64,000 nucleotides of DNA from Brevibacterium sediminis (GTDB lineage: Bacteria > Actinomycetota > Actinomycetes > Actinomycetales > Brevibacteriaceae). The translations under genes were made by a program, and so were the position numbers. Below are positions 53,502-63,136 of the stretch, piece by piece (position 1 is the first letter of the stretch; the number at the start of each line of letters is the position of its first letter). Under the pieces are notes generated by a model. The model searched no databases and had not been told where the DNA came from. It saw nothing but the letters and a program-made list of their open reading frames with translations. The DNA lies in contig NZ_JABKDD010000001.1 of NCBI RefSeq assembly GCF_013623905.1, forward strand, positions 558,001-622,000, in the 5' to 3' direction.

Positions 53502-54917
53502 ATGACATGGGAGTTCCAAGCAACGATCGCGGATGATATCCATCGCGTCGTCGATTCCGACGGTCGCAGTGCATGGGGCGTCGTGCACAATGATTTCGAT
53601 GCCGACGACCCCCGTGTTCTCGCCCTCACCGAGGTGGCTCTTCCGACCGGCGCCCGTTCCCTTCTCATCGTCCCCGCTTCGCCCGGTGGTCTCGTCCTCG
53701 ACGTGATCCGCACCTATCAGGGACTGACCGAGGCCGAGCTGTGCACCCTGTTCCTGGGCATCATCGAGGAGCTCACGACGTGCACGCGACCAGAGGATCG
53801 GCTCACTCTGTCCGCGTTCTCCCTCGACGCCCACGGTCGACCGGTCCTCATTCCCGGAGTCTCGGCGCCCATTGCGACGACACCGCGCCGCGCCGTGGGA
53901 GAGATGATCTATCACGCCGTCCACGGGCGGCCGTGGGCCGAGGTGCTGCTTCCCGTCGACCTCGCTCTGTCCGAGTCATCGTCGGCTCTGCGGTCGCTCG
54001 TCGCAGGCCTCCTGGACGATGCGGCGTCCGAAATCGGGTTGGGCACCGCCCTCGCCGAGGCGGCGGATTCCCTTCGTACACTCGACCGTCCCGCTGCGCT
54101 TCCAATGGTGCCTGCCGAGAGCGGAACGTCGCCGGAATCGGCCCTCACGGCTCGTCTGCGCGTGGCAACCGGACTCAGACCGCACCGGCGATCCGAGGAG
54201 GACAGCGGTTCGACGCACAGCGCACCGGCCCCGCCTCTGCGCGGAGGCGGAGTGACTCCGCTGCGCGCCGAGGCGAAGAGCTCGCGACGCTCGAGACGTG
54301 ATCGCCGACGCGCAGGCGGCCGAAAGGAGTGGATGGTACCGCTGCTGGGCTCCGTGGGCTCCCTGTGGACCCGCCTGCGGGCGGTGGACCTGCATCGTGT
54401 GTTCGGTCACGGCACCCTGCTCATCGGCCTCGCCGTGTGCCTGACGGTTCTGGGCGGAGTCGTCGTCTGGTCCTCATGGTCGTCCACCGCGGCCGTGAGC
54501 GGAGAAGAGGCGCCGTCCGCCGAGGGGGCGACCCGGCCGCCCGAAGCGACGTCGACGCCGAGCGCAGACGACGTGTCCGCCGTCCTCGAGGAACTGTGCG
54601 AGTCACGCGCAGCAGCTCTCAGCAATGGCGACGAGGCGGCTCTGAAGGCACTGACGGTGCCCGACTCGGCTGCCGCAGCAGCCGATGAGCTCATCGATCC
54701 CTCGGCGTATGCCGACTCCGACTATTCGATCGATGTCGAGGACGTGGAGATCGTCGCCGCCGACGATGACCGGGTGGTCGCCTCGGCGCTTATGCGGTCG
54801 AGCGGAGGCACCGGGGCCGCCCTGGTGGAGTTCGCCGAGCAGACCGTCGAGTTCGAACTGCACAGAGTCGAGGGTACATGGCTCGTAGCGGAGGTCCGGG
54901 AGGCGACGACGCGGTGA
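53502..54917 (+). CDS. Membrane-anchored protein with kinase-C-lobe-like cytoplasmic part
   Basis: 471 residues, not assigned to a family. The cytoplasmic part (about 1-205) resembles the C-lobe of actinobacterial Ser/Thr kinases: a SLDAHGRPVLIPG segment like the DFG loop, then VGEMIYHAVHGRPW like the 'GxxLYEMLTGxPPF' helix. No glycine loop, VAxK lysine, HRD or DFG motif is present, so it would be catalytically dead. A basic linker, one membrane helix (about 303-327) and a ~140-residue extracellular domain with a SnoaL-like look follow. Convergent with sucB. Confidence 0.55.
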   Translation: MTWEFQATIADDIHRVVDSDGRSAWGVVHNDFDADDPRVLALTEVALPTGARSLLIVPASPGGLVLDVIRTYQGLTEAELCTLFLGIIEELTTCTRPEDRLTLSAFSLDAHGRPVLIPGVSAPIATTPRRAVGEMIYHAVHGRPWAEVLLPVDLALSESSSALRSLVAGLLDDAASEIGLGTALAEAADSLRTLDRPAALPMVPAESGTSPESALTARLRVATGLRPHRRSEEDSGSTHSAPAPPLRGGGVTPLRAEAKSSRRSRRDRRRAGGRKEWMVPLLGSVGSLWTRLRAVDLHRVFGHGTLLIGLAVCLTVLGGVVVWSSWSSTAAVSGEEAPSAEGATRPPEATSTPSADDVSAVLEELCESRAAALSNGDEAALKALTVPDSAAAAADELIDPSAYADSDYSIDVEDVEIVAADDDRVVASALMRSSGGTGAALVEFAEQTVEFELHRVEGTWLVAEVREATTR

Positions 54918-54923
54918 ATGGCC

Positions 54924-54955
54924 CGAGGGGCCGACCACGAATGGTCGGCCCCTCG
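54924..54955. terminator. Bidirectional terminator, pseudokinase-like gene / sucB
   Basis: Perfect 14-bp stem CGAGGGGCCGACCA / TGGTCGGCCCCTCG, loop CGAA, between two convergent genes 62 bp apart. Confidence 0.85.
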
Positions 54956-54979
54956 ATCAGGTGTGTCGGAGAGTCAGGC

Positions 54980-56803
54980 TCAGAGGTCGAGATCGGCCTC
55001 GAAGTTGCCTTCTTCCAGACGTGCCTTGATGGTCTGCAGGAATCGTCCTGCATCCGCACCGTCGACCAGCTGGTGGTTGTAGGTCAACGGCAGGTACACC
55101 ATGTCGCGGATGGCGATCGCCTCATCGCCGTCGGCCGTCTTCACGGCGATGGGACGGCGGACGATCGCGCCCGTGCCGATGATGCCCATCTGCGGCTGGT
55201 TGATGATCGGCGTGTCGAACAGTGCCCCGACGGAACCGATGTTGGTCACCGTGAAGGTTCCACCCGAAAGCTCGTCCGGCATGATCTTGTTGTTGCGGGT
55301 CCGGTCGGCGACATCGTCGATGGCCTTCGACAGACCTGCGACGCTGAGGTCACCGGCATCCTTGATCACGGGCACGAGCAGTCCGCGCGGGGTATCGACC
55401 GCAACGGCCAGGTGCTCGTGATCGAAGTAGGTGATCTGCTGCGACTCGAGATCGTACTGAGCGTTGACCTTCGGGTGCACCTGAAGCGCTTCGACGATGG
55501 CCTTGGCGAAGAACGGCAGGTAGGTCAGCTTCGAACCGTGCTTGGCCTGGAATGCCTCCTTATTGGCCTTGCGCAGCTTGACGACGCGAGACATATCCAC
55601 TTCGATGACCTGCGTGAGCTGAGCGGAGACATCGAGTGACTCGCTCATGCGCTTGGCGATGGTCTGGCGGATACGCGAAGCCTTCTCCGTGGTGCCGCGC
55701 AGCTTCGCAGCCTCCTCGGGGATCTCGACCTTGAACGGAGCCTTCGGAGCTCCGGCCGATGCGCCGGACTGTGCCGCGGGAGCGGCAGCAGGGCCGTTCT
55801 TCGCGGCCGATTCGACATCCTGCTTGCGGATGCGACCGCCCACTCCGGTGCCGGAGACCTGCGAGAGGTCGACACCCTTCTCGCGGGCCAGACGGCGCAC
55901 GAGGGGAGTGACGTAGGCAGCGTTCTCACCGACGGTGTCGGCGGCGGCAGGTGCCTGTGCAGCTGCTTCCACCGGCTCTTCGGCCTGAGCGGCCGAGGCG
56001 GACTGTGCGGATGCGGTCGCGGCCGGCTTGGGAGCCGATTCCTGCTTCGCTGCCTCCTCCTTGGGGGCTTCCTGTTTCGGAGCCTCTTCGGCGGGGGCTT
56101 CCTGCTCCGGAGCTTCCTCGGCGGGGGCCTCTTCCTTGGGCGCATCCTCAGCCGGTGCGGATTCGGCCGGGGCACCGGAACCGATGCGAGCCAGAGGCGC
56201 GCCGACCTCGACGGTATCGTCCTCTTCCGCCAAGTGAGCCTGAACGACTCCGGCAACGGGGGAGGGGACCTCGGTGTCGACCTTGTCGGTGGAGACCTCG
56301 AGGAGCGGTTCGTCGACCTCGACCTCTTCACCGACTTCCTTGAGCCAGCGGGTCACGGTGCCCTCGGTGACGGATTCGCCGAGCGCGGGCATTGTGATCT
56401 CGGTGCCTTCGGAGGATCCTGAATCCGAAGCGGCAGGTTTCGGATCCTCGGCCGGGGCCTCTTCGGCCGCCGGTGCTTCTTCGGCGGGTGCTTCTTCAGC
56501 CGGGGCCTCTGCAGGCTCCTCGGCGGGTTCCTCCGCAGGTTCCTCGTCGTGGGTTGAAGCGCCGCTGCCGTCGCCGATGTAGGCGAGGTCGCCGCCGACC
56601 TCGACCACGTCATCTTCTTCGGCCAGGATCTTCTCGAGGGTGCCTGCGTAGGGGCTCGGGATCTCAGTGTCGACCTTGTCGGTCGACACCTCGAGCAACG
56701 GCTCGTCTACCTCGACTTCTTCGCCCACTTCCTTGAGCCAGCGAGTGACAGTGCCCTCGGTGACCGACTCTCCGAGAGCCGGCATCTGAACGGAATTCGA
56801 CAT
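54980..56803 (-). CDS. sucB: Dihydrolipoamide acyltransferase E2 (2-oxoglutarate/pyruvate dehydrogenase)
   Basis: 607 residues. Two lipoyl domains (about 1-78 and 133-210), each with the lipoylated lysine in [10 protein letters not shown]. Pro/Ala/Glu-rich linkers follow, then a peripheral subunit-binding domain ([28 protein letters not shown], about 300-335) and the catalytic domain ending with the active His in [14 protein letters not shown]. In actinobacteria a single E2 serves AceE and the 2-oxoglutarate dehydrogenase; no separate E2p is here. Followed 21 bp away by lpdA upstream in the same operon. Confidence 0.94.
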   Translation of the reverse strand: MSNSVQMPALGESVTEGTVTRWLKEVGEEVEVDEPLLEVSTDKVDTEIPSPYAGTLEKILAEEDDVVEVGGDLAYIGDGSGASTHDEEPAEEPAEEPAEAPAEEAPAEEAPAAEEAPAEDPKPAASDSGSSEGTEITMPALGESVTEGTVTRWLKEVGEEVEVDEPLLEVSTDKVDTEVPSPVAGVVQAHLAEEDDTVEVGAPLARIGSGAPAESAPAEDAPKEEAPAEEAPEQEAPAEEAPKQEAPKEEAAKQESAPKPAATASAQSASAAQAEEPVEAAAQAPAAADTVGENAAYVTPLVRRLAREKGVDLSQVSGTGVGGRIRKQDVESAAKNGPAAAPAAQSGASAGAPKAPFKVEIPEEAAKLRGTTEKASRIRQTIAKRMSESLDVSAQLTQVIEVDMSRVVKLRKANKEAFQAKHGSKLTYLPFFAKAIVEALQVHPKVNAQYDLESQQITYFDHEHLAVAVDTPRGLLVPVIKDAGDLSVAGLSKAIDDVADRTRNNKIMPDELSGGTFTVTNIGSVGALFDTPIINQPQMGIIGTGAIVRRPIAVKTADGDEAIAIRDMVYLPLTYNHQLVDGADAGRFLQTIKARLEEGNFEADLDL

Positions 56804-56824
56804 GAGTATTCGTCTCCTCGGATC

Positions 56825-58213
56825 TTATGAGTGGAAGTGCAGGGGTTTGCCGGCCAGGGCCAAGTGCGCCTCGCCGAGTGCTTCGTTCTGCGTGGGGTGC
56901 GCGTGGATGAGCTGCGCGACTTCCTCGGGGAATGCTTCCCAATTGACGATGAGCTGCGCTTCACCGGCCTGCTCGGACAGGCGAGCACCGATTCCGTGCA
57001 CGCCCACGACCGGACCGTCCTTCTCGCGGATGACCTTGATCAGGCCTGTGGTGCCCAGGATCACGGACTTGCCGTTGCCGCCGAGGTTGTACTCGAGCGA
57101 TTCGACCTGGTCCGCTCCGTACTTCTCTTCCGCCTGAGCGGAGGACAGTCCGACGGAGAAGATCTCCGGTTCGCAGTACGTCACGCGCGGGATGCCCGAT
57201 TCGACGACCGGTGCCGGGTTGAGGCCGGCGATCTCCTCCGCGATGAAGATGCCCTGGCCGAAGGCGCGATGGGCCAGTTGGAGTCCGGGGACGATATCGC
57301 CGCAGGCGTAGATGTTGCCGACGCCGGTGTGGAGACGTTCATTGGCGAGGACGAACCCGCGATCCATCGGGATACCCTGCTCTTCGAAGCCGAAGCCCTC
57401 GGTGACTGGGCCGCGGCCGACGGCGACGAGGAGGTACTCCGCCTCGAGCGTCGAACCGTCTTCGAGAGTGACCTTGACCCCGTCGGCAGTCTCTTCGACG
57501 CCCTTGAACATGACGCCGAGCTTGAACTTGATCTTGCGCTTCTTGAAGGCGCGCTCGAGGTTCTTCGAGATGGTCTCGTCCTCGTTGGCAACGAGGTGCT
57601 TGAGGCCCTCGACGATCGTGACGTCAGCTCCGAAGGAGTTCCAAACGCTGGCGAACTCGACGCCGATGACGCCGCCGCCGAGCACGATGGCCGAGCTCGG
57701 GACCTTGTCGAGCTGGAGAGCCTCGGTGCTCGTGATCACGCGGTCGGTGACCTCGAGACCGATGGTCTTCGATGTCGAACCGGTCGAGAGCAGAACGTTC
57801 GTGCCCTTGACGGTGTGGTTGCCGTCTTCGCCGGTGACCTCGACAGTGTCTTTGCCGACGAGCTTGCCGGTGCCGAAGTAGGTGTCGATTCCGCGAGCCT
57901 TGACCAGACCCTGCAGACCCTTGTAGTTGCGGGTGATGACCCCGTCCTTGTACTCGAGCACCTTGGCGATGTCGATCCCCTTGAACTCGGCTTCGATGCC
58001 GAAGGTCTCAGAGTTCTTGGCGGTGTCGGCGACTTCTGCGGCGTGCAGAAGAGCCTTCGTCGGCACGCAGCCACGGTGCAGGCAGGTGCCTCCCACCTTG
58101 TCGCGTTCGATCAAAGCGACCTTCATGTCGAGCTCTGCGGCTCGCAGAGCAGCGGCATAGCCACCGGTTCCGCCACCCAGAACGACAAGGTCGTAGGTCA
58201 ATTCGTCACTCAC
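56825..58213 (-). CDS. lpdA: Dihydrolipoamide dehydrogenase (E3)
   Basis: 462 residues. Reoxidises dihydrolipoamide. FAD motif VVLGGGTGGYAAALRAAEL, active disulfide GGTCLHRGCVPTK (about Cys43/Cys48), NAD motif VLGGGVIGVEFASVW, C-terminal HAHPTQNEALGEA with the catalytic His-Glu. GTG 58213 (V-S-D-E-L) with GAGGAG 7 nt upstream is preferred over a longer in-frame start. First gene of lpdA-sucB. Confidence 0.96.
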   Translation of the reverse strand: MSDELTYDLVVLGGGTGGYAAALRAAELDMKVALIERDKVGGTCLHRGCVPTKALLHAAEVADTAKNSETFGIEAEFKGIDIAKVLEYKDGVITRNYKGLQGLVKARGIDTYFGTGKLVGKDTVEVTGEDGNHTVKGTNVLLSTGSTSKTIGLEVTDRVITSTEALQLDKVPSSAIVLGGGVIGVEFASVWNSFGADVTIVEGLKHLVANEDETISKNLERAFKKRKIKFKLGVMFKGVEETADGVKVTLEDGSTLEAEYLLVAVGRGPVTEGFGFEEQGIPMDRGFVLANERLHTGVGNIYACGDIVPGLQLAHRAFGQGIFIAEEIAGLNPAPVVESGIPRVTYCEPEIFSVGLSSAQAEEKYGADQVESLEYNLGGNGKSVILGTTGLIKVIREKDGPVVGVHGIGARLSEQAGEAQLIVNWEAFPEEVAQLIHAHPTQNEALGEAHLALAGKPLHFHS

Positions 58214-58366
58214 GGATTTCTCCTCGTAGCTGTGAATAAGCCTGCAGTACGCAGCTTTCAGTCTTATCTTTCCACTTTTCTTGCGCGGGGCGAAGAAAAA
58301 CGCTGTCTGATTGGACACAGGTGGGCATCATCACGTTCACCTCGACAGCGTGTAGAACCACCGGGC

Positions 58367-59842
58367 TCAGGCCTTCGCCTTCGCGATTTCGATGAGGGTG
58401 CGCACCGCGGCTCCAGTCGCGGCCTTCGGCGTGTAGCCGAAGGGTGCTGAACCGTTGAAGCTCGGTCCGGCGATGTCGATATGCGCCCAGTTCGCATCCT
58501 CTCCGACGAATTCACGCAGGAACGCCGCAGCGGCGAGCATGCCGCCGGGGCGCGGTCCTGAGTTCGTGAGATCGGCGGCGGTGGAGTCGAACCCGGAGAG
58601 CATCTCCTCGGGGATCGGCATCGCCCACATCTGCTCACCGGCTACGGAAGCCGAGGCGATGACCTCTGCCCGTGCGGCCTCGGAACCCATGACACCGGAG
58701 GTGCGTTCGCCGAGGGCGACGATCTGAGCACCGGTGAGTGTGGCCACATCGATGAGCAGATCCGGGTTCTCAGCCCCCGCATCGGTGAGCGCATCCGCGA
58801 GGACGAGGCGACCCTCGGCATCGGTGTTCGTGACCTCGACGGTCTTGCCGCTGCGCATCTTCAGCACGTCGCTGGGGCGCTGTGCCGAAGACCCGGGCAT
58901 GTTCTCCGCCATCGGCAGCCACGCAGTGACACGCACCGGGAGCTTGAGGTCGGCGATGCCGAAGAGCGCCTGAACGACGGCCGCGGAACCGGCCATATCG
59001 GACTTCATGTCCTCCATGCTCTTCGCCGGCTTGAGTGAGATGCCGCCGGAGTCGAAGGTGATTCCCTTGCCGACGAAGCTGAGATGGCGCTTGGCGCCGC
59101 GAGGTGCGTATTCGACCTTGACGAGGCGGGGTCCACGAGTCGAACCCTGGCCGACGCCGATGATTCCGCCGTAGCCTCCGGCCTTGAGCTCCTTCTCGCC
59201 GAGCACTGTGACCTTGAGCTTGCGGTCCTTGGCCTGGTCCTTGACGATCTCCGCGTAGGACTCCGGGTAGAGATCCAGTGGGGGAGTGTTGACGAGATCG
59301 CGAGCTCTGTTCGTCGCGGCCGCGATCACTGCGCCGGCGTCATGGGCTGCGGCGAAGGTCTTGCCCTTGGGGCCGATGATGGTGATCTCGCCCGGAGTCC
59401 CGCCTTCGCTGCGGTAGTCGAGGAAACGGTAGGTTCCGAGTCCCGCGCCCACCGTGATCGCTTCGACCTCTGTCGGAGTGGCGGCGGGCAGGGCCAGTGC
59501 GATCGACTCGACACCGTCGAGTGCACGCAGCGCCGCTCCCGCGCCGCGACGCAGCGTTTCAGCAGCTGCGGCGACATCGGAGTCATCGGGATCGCAGTCC
59601 CCGAGCCCCACGAGCAGGACGGAGTCGGCGGCGACACCCTTCGGAGCGGGAACACGAGCGGTGGATCCGGCCTTTCCGCTGAACCCGATGGCGCGAGCGG
59701 CTTCGTCGAGGGCGGTCTTCGCCGCCTTCGCCCCTTCGAGTCCGAGGACCGTCGAGTCGGCTGCCGCCAGCACCAGAACGGAGGCGGTGGCCTTCACCGG
59801 TGAGGTCGTGGAGTAGCTGCTGAGGGTGGATGCACCAGCCAT
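58367..59842 (-). CDS. pepA: Leucyl aminopeptidase (M17)
   Basis: 491 residues. Two-metal aminopeptidase. Signature NTDAEGRLVLADAL (about residue 342), metal ligands in GKGITFDSGGISLKP (about 255-270) and the catalytic Lys in that motif. ATG 59842 follows AAAGGGA; the longer in-frame start at 59890 adds a Lys/Arg-rich stretch. Upstream neighbour of lpdA on the same strand, ~150 bp apart, and divergent from pyrD. Confidence 0.95.
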   Translation of the reverse strand: MAGASTLSSYSTTSPVKATASVLVLAAADSTVLGLEGAKAAKTALDEAARAIGFSGKAGSTARVPAPKGVAADSVLLVGLGDCDPDDSDVAAAAETLRRGAGAALRALDGVESIALALPAATPTEVEAITVGAGLGTYRFLDYRSEGGTPGEITIIGPKGKTFAAAHDAGAVIAAATNRARDLVNTPPLDLYPESYAEIVKDQAKDRKLKVTVLGEKELKAGGYGGIIGVGQGSTRGPRLVKVEYAPRGAKRHLSFVGKGITFDSGGISLKPAKSMEDMKSDMAGSAAVVQALFGIADLKLPVRVTAWLPMAENMPGSSAQRPSDVLKMRSGKTVEVTNTDAEGRLVLADALTDAGAENPDLLIDVATLTGAQIVALGERTSGVMGSEAARAEVIASASVAGEQMWAMPIPEEMLSGFDSTAADLTNSGPRPGGMLAAAAFLREFVGEDANWAHIDIAGPSFNGSAPFGYTPKAATGAAVRTLIEIAKAKA

Positions 59843-59951
59843 GAGTTCCCTTTCAGTCGTCTTTGAACGTTGCTTCGATCCTAATGCCAAACACGCCGAC
59901 TTGCTGAAGCAGTGAGTCGAGCGCCTGCTGAAGCGATGAGGGACTCTGACA

Positions 59952-59957
59952 TATTCT
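59952..59957 (+). promoter_or_regulatory. -10 box of leaderless pyrD
   Basis: TATTCT, 7 nt before GTG 59965; no Shine-Dalgarno site. Confidence 0.55.
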
Positions 59958-59964
59958 TAGGTGC

Positions 59965-61071
59965 GTGTACTCATTGATCTTCAGACTCCTCTTCGTTCCC
60001 ATGGACGCCGAACGGGCCCATCACCTCTCGTTCTCCGCGCTGCGCCTTCTTGACTCCATTCCTCTGCTCGGTCGCCTGCTCCGCGTCGTTTGTGCCCGCG
60101 ACACCGTCCGGCCCGCTCAGGTGATGGGTCTGCCCTTCCCCAACCGAGTGGGCCTGGCCGCGGGGTTCGACAAGAACGGCGTGGGGGTCCGTGCTCTGTC
60201 GTCATTGGGCTTCGGACATATCGAGGTCGGCACGATCACCGCCCATGCGCAGCCGGGCAATGATCGTCCGCGGCTGTTCCGTCTGCGGAAGAATCTCGCC
60301 CTGCTCAATCGGATGGGGTTCAACAACGACGGAGCCCGGCAGGCATCGTTCCACATCGCCGCCGAACGGAGGAAGATCGAATCCCTCCCGCAGCGCCTGC
60401 GTCCAATCGTGGGCATCAACATCGGCAAGACGAAGGTCGTCGAGGCGGCCGACGCGGTGGCCGACTATGCCGCCTCGACCCGTGCGCTGGCTCCCTTGGC
60501 CGACTACCTCGTCATCAATGTCAGCTCACCGAACACTCCCGGTCTGCGCGATCTGCAGTCCGTGGGCAGCCTGGAGCCGATCATCACCGCCGTCCGCGAC
60601 ACCGCCGCCGAGGTGGTCGAGCGCCCGCGGTCGACGCTGGGTCATGTGCCCCTGCTGGTCAAGATCGCCCCGGATCTCGCCGACGAGGATGTGGCCGAGA
60701 TCTGCGACCTCGCTCTGCGCACCGGCGTCGACGGACTCATCACGACGAACACGACGATCGATCGCGGTGTGCTGACCGGCGCCGAGGCGGAGTTCGCCGA
60801 AGGTCAGGCAGGCGGCATCTCCGGACGCCCCGTGGCCGAACGCTCTCTCGAGGTGCTGCGTCTGGTCAAGAGGCACGTGGGCGACGAGCTCACCGTCATC
60901 TCCGTCGGCGGCGTCGCGGATGCGAAAGACGCCCGGGCTCGAGTGGCCGCGGGCGCCGATCTGGTTCAGTTCTATTCGGAGATGATCTACTCCGGTCCGT
61001 TCTTCCCCGGCCGCATCGCACGCGGCCTCGAGTCGAGCCGGCTGCTCACTCGGGGTACTGGCGGCGCTTGA
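59965..61071 (+). CDS. pyrD: Dihydroorotate dehydrogenase, quinone type (class 2)
   Basis: 368 residues; fourth step of UMP synthesis, peripheral on the membrane. An amphipathic N-terminus (YSLIFRLLFVPMDAERAHHLSFSALRLL) is the class 2 membrane/quinone segment. Motifs: GLAAGFDKNG, LLNRMGFNNDGA, NVSSPNTPGLRDLQ with the catalytic Ser, KIAPDL, and ISVGGVADAKDA. The 3' end overlaps the DUF3043 gene on the other strand by 26 bp. Confidence 0.95.
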   Translation: MYSLIFRLLFVPMDAERAHHLSFSALRLLDSIPLLGRLLRVVCARDTVRPAQVMGLPFPNRVGLAAGFDKNGVGVRALSSLGFGHIEVGTITAHAQPGNDRPRLFRLRKNLALLNRMGFNNDGARQASFHIAAERRKIESLPQRLRPIVGINIGKTKVVEAADAVADYAASTRALAPLADYLVINVSSPNTPGLRDLQSVGSLEPIITAVRDTAAEVVERPRSTLGHVPLLVKIAPDLADEDVAEICDLALRTGVDGLITTNTTIDRGVLTGAEAEFAEGQAGGISGRPVAERSLEVLRLVKRHVGDELTVISVGGVADAKDARARVAAGADLVQFYSEMIYSGPFFPGRIARGLESSRLLTRGTGGA

Positions 61072-61657
61072 CCTGAGGCTTGGGCATGCGCAGCGGACGC
61101 AGCTGGATGCTGCGCATGACTGCGTAGAAGGTGATGCCCCGTTCGACCTCGCCGAACTTGTTGCGCAGCCGGTTCTTGAGGATGTAGTTGAGCACGAACC
61201 CGTCGAGGACGATCAGTGCGATGAGACCCCAGACGGCGTAGGTGAAGTACTGCTGGATCTGCACCGGCTGCGTGAACGCGATGACGAGGATGAGGATCGC
61301 GGCTGGTATGAAGATCTCGCCGATCGAGAAGCGGGCATCGATGTAGTCGCGGATGTACCGGCGCTGCGGGCCCTTGTCACGGCGGGTGAGGTATTTCTCC
61401 TCGCCGTTCATCATGCCGATGCGTGCGCGGTCGCGCTCCTGCCGCTGGTGCTCCTTGGCTTGTCTGTTCGCGACTTTGCGATCCTTGTTCACCAAGGGCT
61501 GACGGCGCGCGGACTCCTGTTGGCTGCGCTTGGGCGTGGGCCGTCCCTTCTTCGCCTCCGCTTCGCGACGGGCGTCGGCTTCTGCGGAGAGGTCGTCATG
61601 GACTGGCTGAGAGGCGGAGGTTTCGTCCTCGGCGCGAGATTTTTTGTTTCCGAACAC
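61046..61657 (-). CDS. DUF3043 membrane protein
   Basis: 203 residues, actinobacterial family of unknown function. N-terminal basic region (KKGRPTPKRSQQESARRQP), then MNGEEKYLTRRDKGPQRRYIRDYIDARFSIGEIFIPAAILI and two membrane helices, ending basic. GTG 61657 is placed by a TAGTAT box 7 nt upstream. Convergent overlap with pyrD and only 23 bp from the divergent M20 gene. Confidence 0.88.
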   Translation of the reverse strand: MFGNKKSRAEDETSASQPVHDDLSAEADARREAEAKKGRPTPKRSQQESARRQPLVNKDRKVANRQAKEHQRQERDRARIGMMNGEEKYLTRRDKGPQRRYIRDYIDARFSIGEIFIPAAILILVIAFTQPVQIQQYFTYAVWGLIALIVLDGFVLNYILKNRLRNKFGEVERGITFYAVMRSIQLRPLRMPKPQVKRRQYPE

Positions 61658-61664
61658 GAGATGA

Positions 61665-61670
61665 ATACTA
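61665..61670 (-). promoter_or_regulatory. -10 box of leaderless DUF3043 gene
   Basis: TAGTAT on the minus strand, 7 nt before GTG 61657. Confidence 0.55.
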
Positions 61671-61680
61671 CCTTTGGAGA

Positions 61681-63057
61681 ATGAGCGAATCGACTTCAGC
61701 ACTTGACAGTGCACAATTGCATGCCGAACTGGACACCATCTTCGACGAGGTTCTCGGCAATCTCACGGATCTCGTCGCCATCCCCTCCGTCGCCTGGCCG
61801 AGCTTCGACGCCGCGAATGTCACGGCCAGCGCCGAGGCTGTCGCGGGCTTGGCGCGTCAGCTCGGCCTCGAGACGGAGATCCTCACCGCGAAGCAGTCGG
61901 ACGGCGCCGACGGATACCCGGTCGTCGTCGCCTCCGTGCCGGCGCCGGAGGGCGCCCCGACCGTCCTCCTCTACGCCCATCACGATGTGCAGCCGCCCGG
62001 CCGCGCCGAGGATTGGGACACCGAACCCTTCGTCGCCACCCGGAAGGGCGACCGCCTCTTCGGCCGTGGAGCCGCCGACGACAAGGCCGGGATCATGGTC
62101 CACCTCACGGCTCTGCGGCTGCTGGCCGACCGCCTCGGTGTCGGTGTGACGCTCTTCTTCGAAGGTGAGGAAGAAGCCGGCAGCCCGAGCTTCCGCAATT
62201 TCCTCGAGACCTACCGGGACCGCCTGCGCGCAGATGTCATCGTCGTCGCCGATTCGGGCAACTGGGCAGCGGGGACTCCGGCCCTGACGACGAGCCTGCG
62301 CGGAATGTGCGCCGTCGAATTCGAGGTCTCCACCCTCGACCACGCCGTGCATTCGGGAATGTACGGGGGAGTGGCACCGGATGCGATGCTCGCGATGACG
62401 AAGCTGCTGGCAACCCTCCATGACGACAACGGCTCCGTCGCTGTCGCCGGCCTGCACTCGAGCACAGAGACCTCCATCGACTTCGACGAGGCGACGCTGC
62501 GAACAGACTCCGGGGTGCTCGCGGAAACCGAGCTCATCGGCGCAGGCACCTTGGCCTCCCGTCTGTGGACACAGCCGTCGATCACCGTCATCGGTCTCGA
62601 CATTCCCGATGTGGCGGTCTCCTCGAATACCTTGCAGTCCTCCCTAAAGGCCAAGCTCTCGATCCGACTCGCGCCCGGGGACACCCCCGCCTCGGCGGTC
62701 CGGGCCGTCGAGGAGCATCTGCGCGCGCATCTGCCCTTCGGTGCGCAGTTGAGCATCGGGGAGACCGAGGGCGGAAGCCCCTGGCAGGCCGATGAGAACG
62801 ACCCTGTGGTCCGGACCGCCCGCCAGGCGCTCACCGACGCTTGGGGCACCGAATCGGTGACGATGGGCATCGGCGGATCGATCCCCTTCATCGCCGATCT
62901 GCTCGATGTGTTCCCCCGCGCATCGATCCTCGTCACGGGCGTCGAAGATCCCGACGCGAGGGCCCACAGCGCCAACGAATCGCTCTACCTGCCCGATTTC
63001 AAAGCCGCGATCGTCGCCGAAGCCCTGCTGCTGCAGCGCCTCGGCGACCACGGATGA
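61681..63057 (+). CDS. M20/M28-type dipeptidase
   Basis: 458 residues, zinc metallopeptidase. Metal motifs: LYAHHDVQPPG (about residue 97), GRGAADDKAGIMVH (Asp, about 130-143), and FFEGEEEAGSPSF (catalytic Glu pair, about 160). The dimerisation insert follows. Resembles cytosolic carnosinase-type M20 dipeptidases. ATG 61681 has GGAGA immediately adjacent, too close for a normal site, so it may be nearly leaderless. Confidence 0.92.
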   Translation: MSESTSALDSAQLHAELDTIFDEVLGNLTDLVAIPSVAWPSFDAANVTASAEAVAGLARQLGLETEILTAKQSDGADGYPVVVASVPAPEGAPTVLLYAHHDVQPPGRAEDWDTEPFVATRKGDRLFGRGAADDKAGIMVHLTALRLLADRLGVGVTLFFEGEEEAGSPSFRNFLETYRDRLRADVIVVADSGNWAAGTPALTTSLRGMCAVEFEVSTLDHAVHSGMYGGVAPDAMLAMTKLLATLHDDNGSVAVAGLHSSTETSIDFDEATLRTDSGVLAETELIGAGTLASRLWTQPSITVIGLDIPDVAVSSNTLQSSLKAKLSIRLAPGDTPASAVRAVEEHLRAHLPFGAQLSIGETEGGSPWQADENDPVVRTARQALTDAWGTESVTMGIGGSIPFIADLLDVFPRASILVTGVEDPDARAHSANESLYLPDFKAAIVAEALLLQRLGDHG

Positions 63058-63136
63058 CACGAATGGGGAATAGCTTGCCGGGCACCGACGTTGTCACCGG
63101 TGTAGCCTGGGGACAGGAACGCGAAAAGGAGTAACC

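Noticed and set aside
56030..56560. Short GC-rich repeats resembling a minisatellite or CRISPR
   Set aside because: They encode the Ala/Pro/Glu-rich linkers of the E2 protein; units are irregular and in frame.
56831..58450. 539-residue open frame on the plus strand
   Set aside because: Antisense of lpdA.
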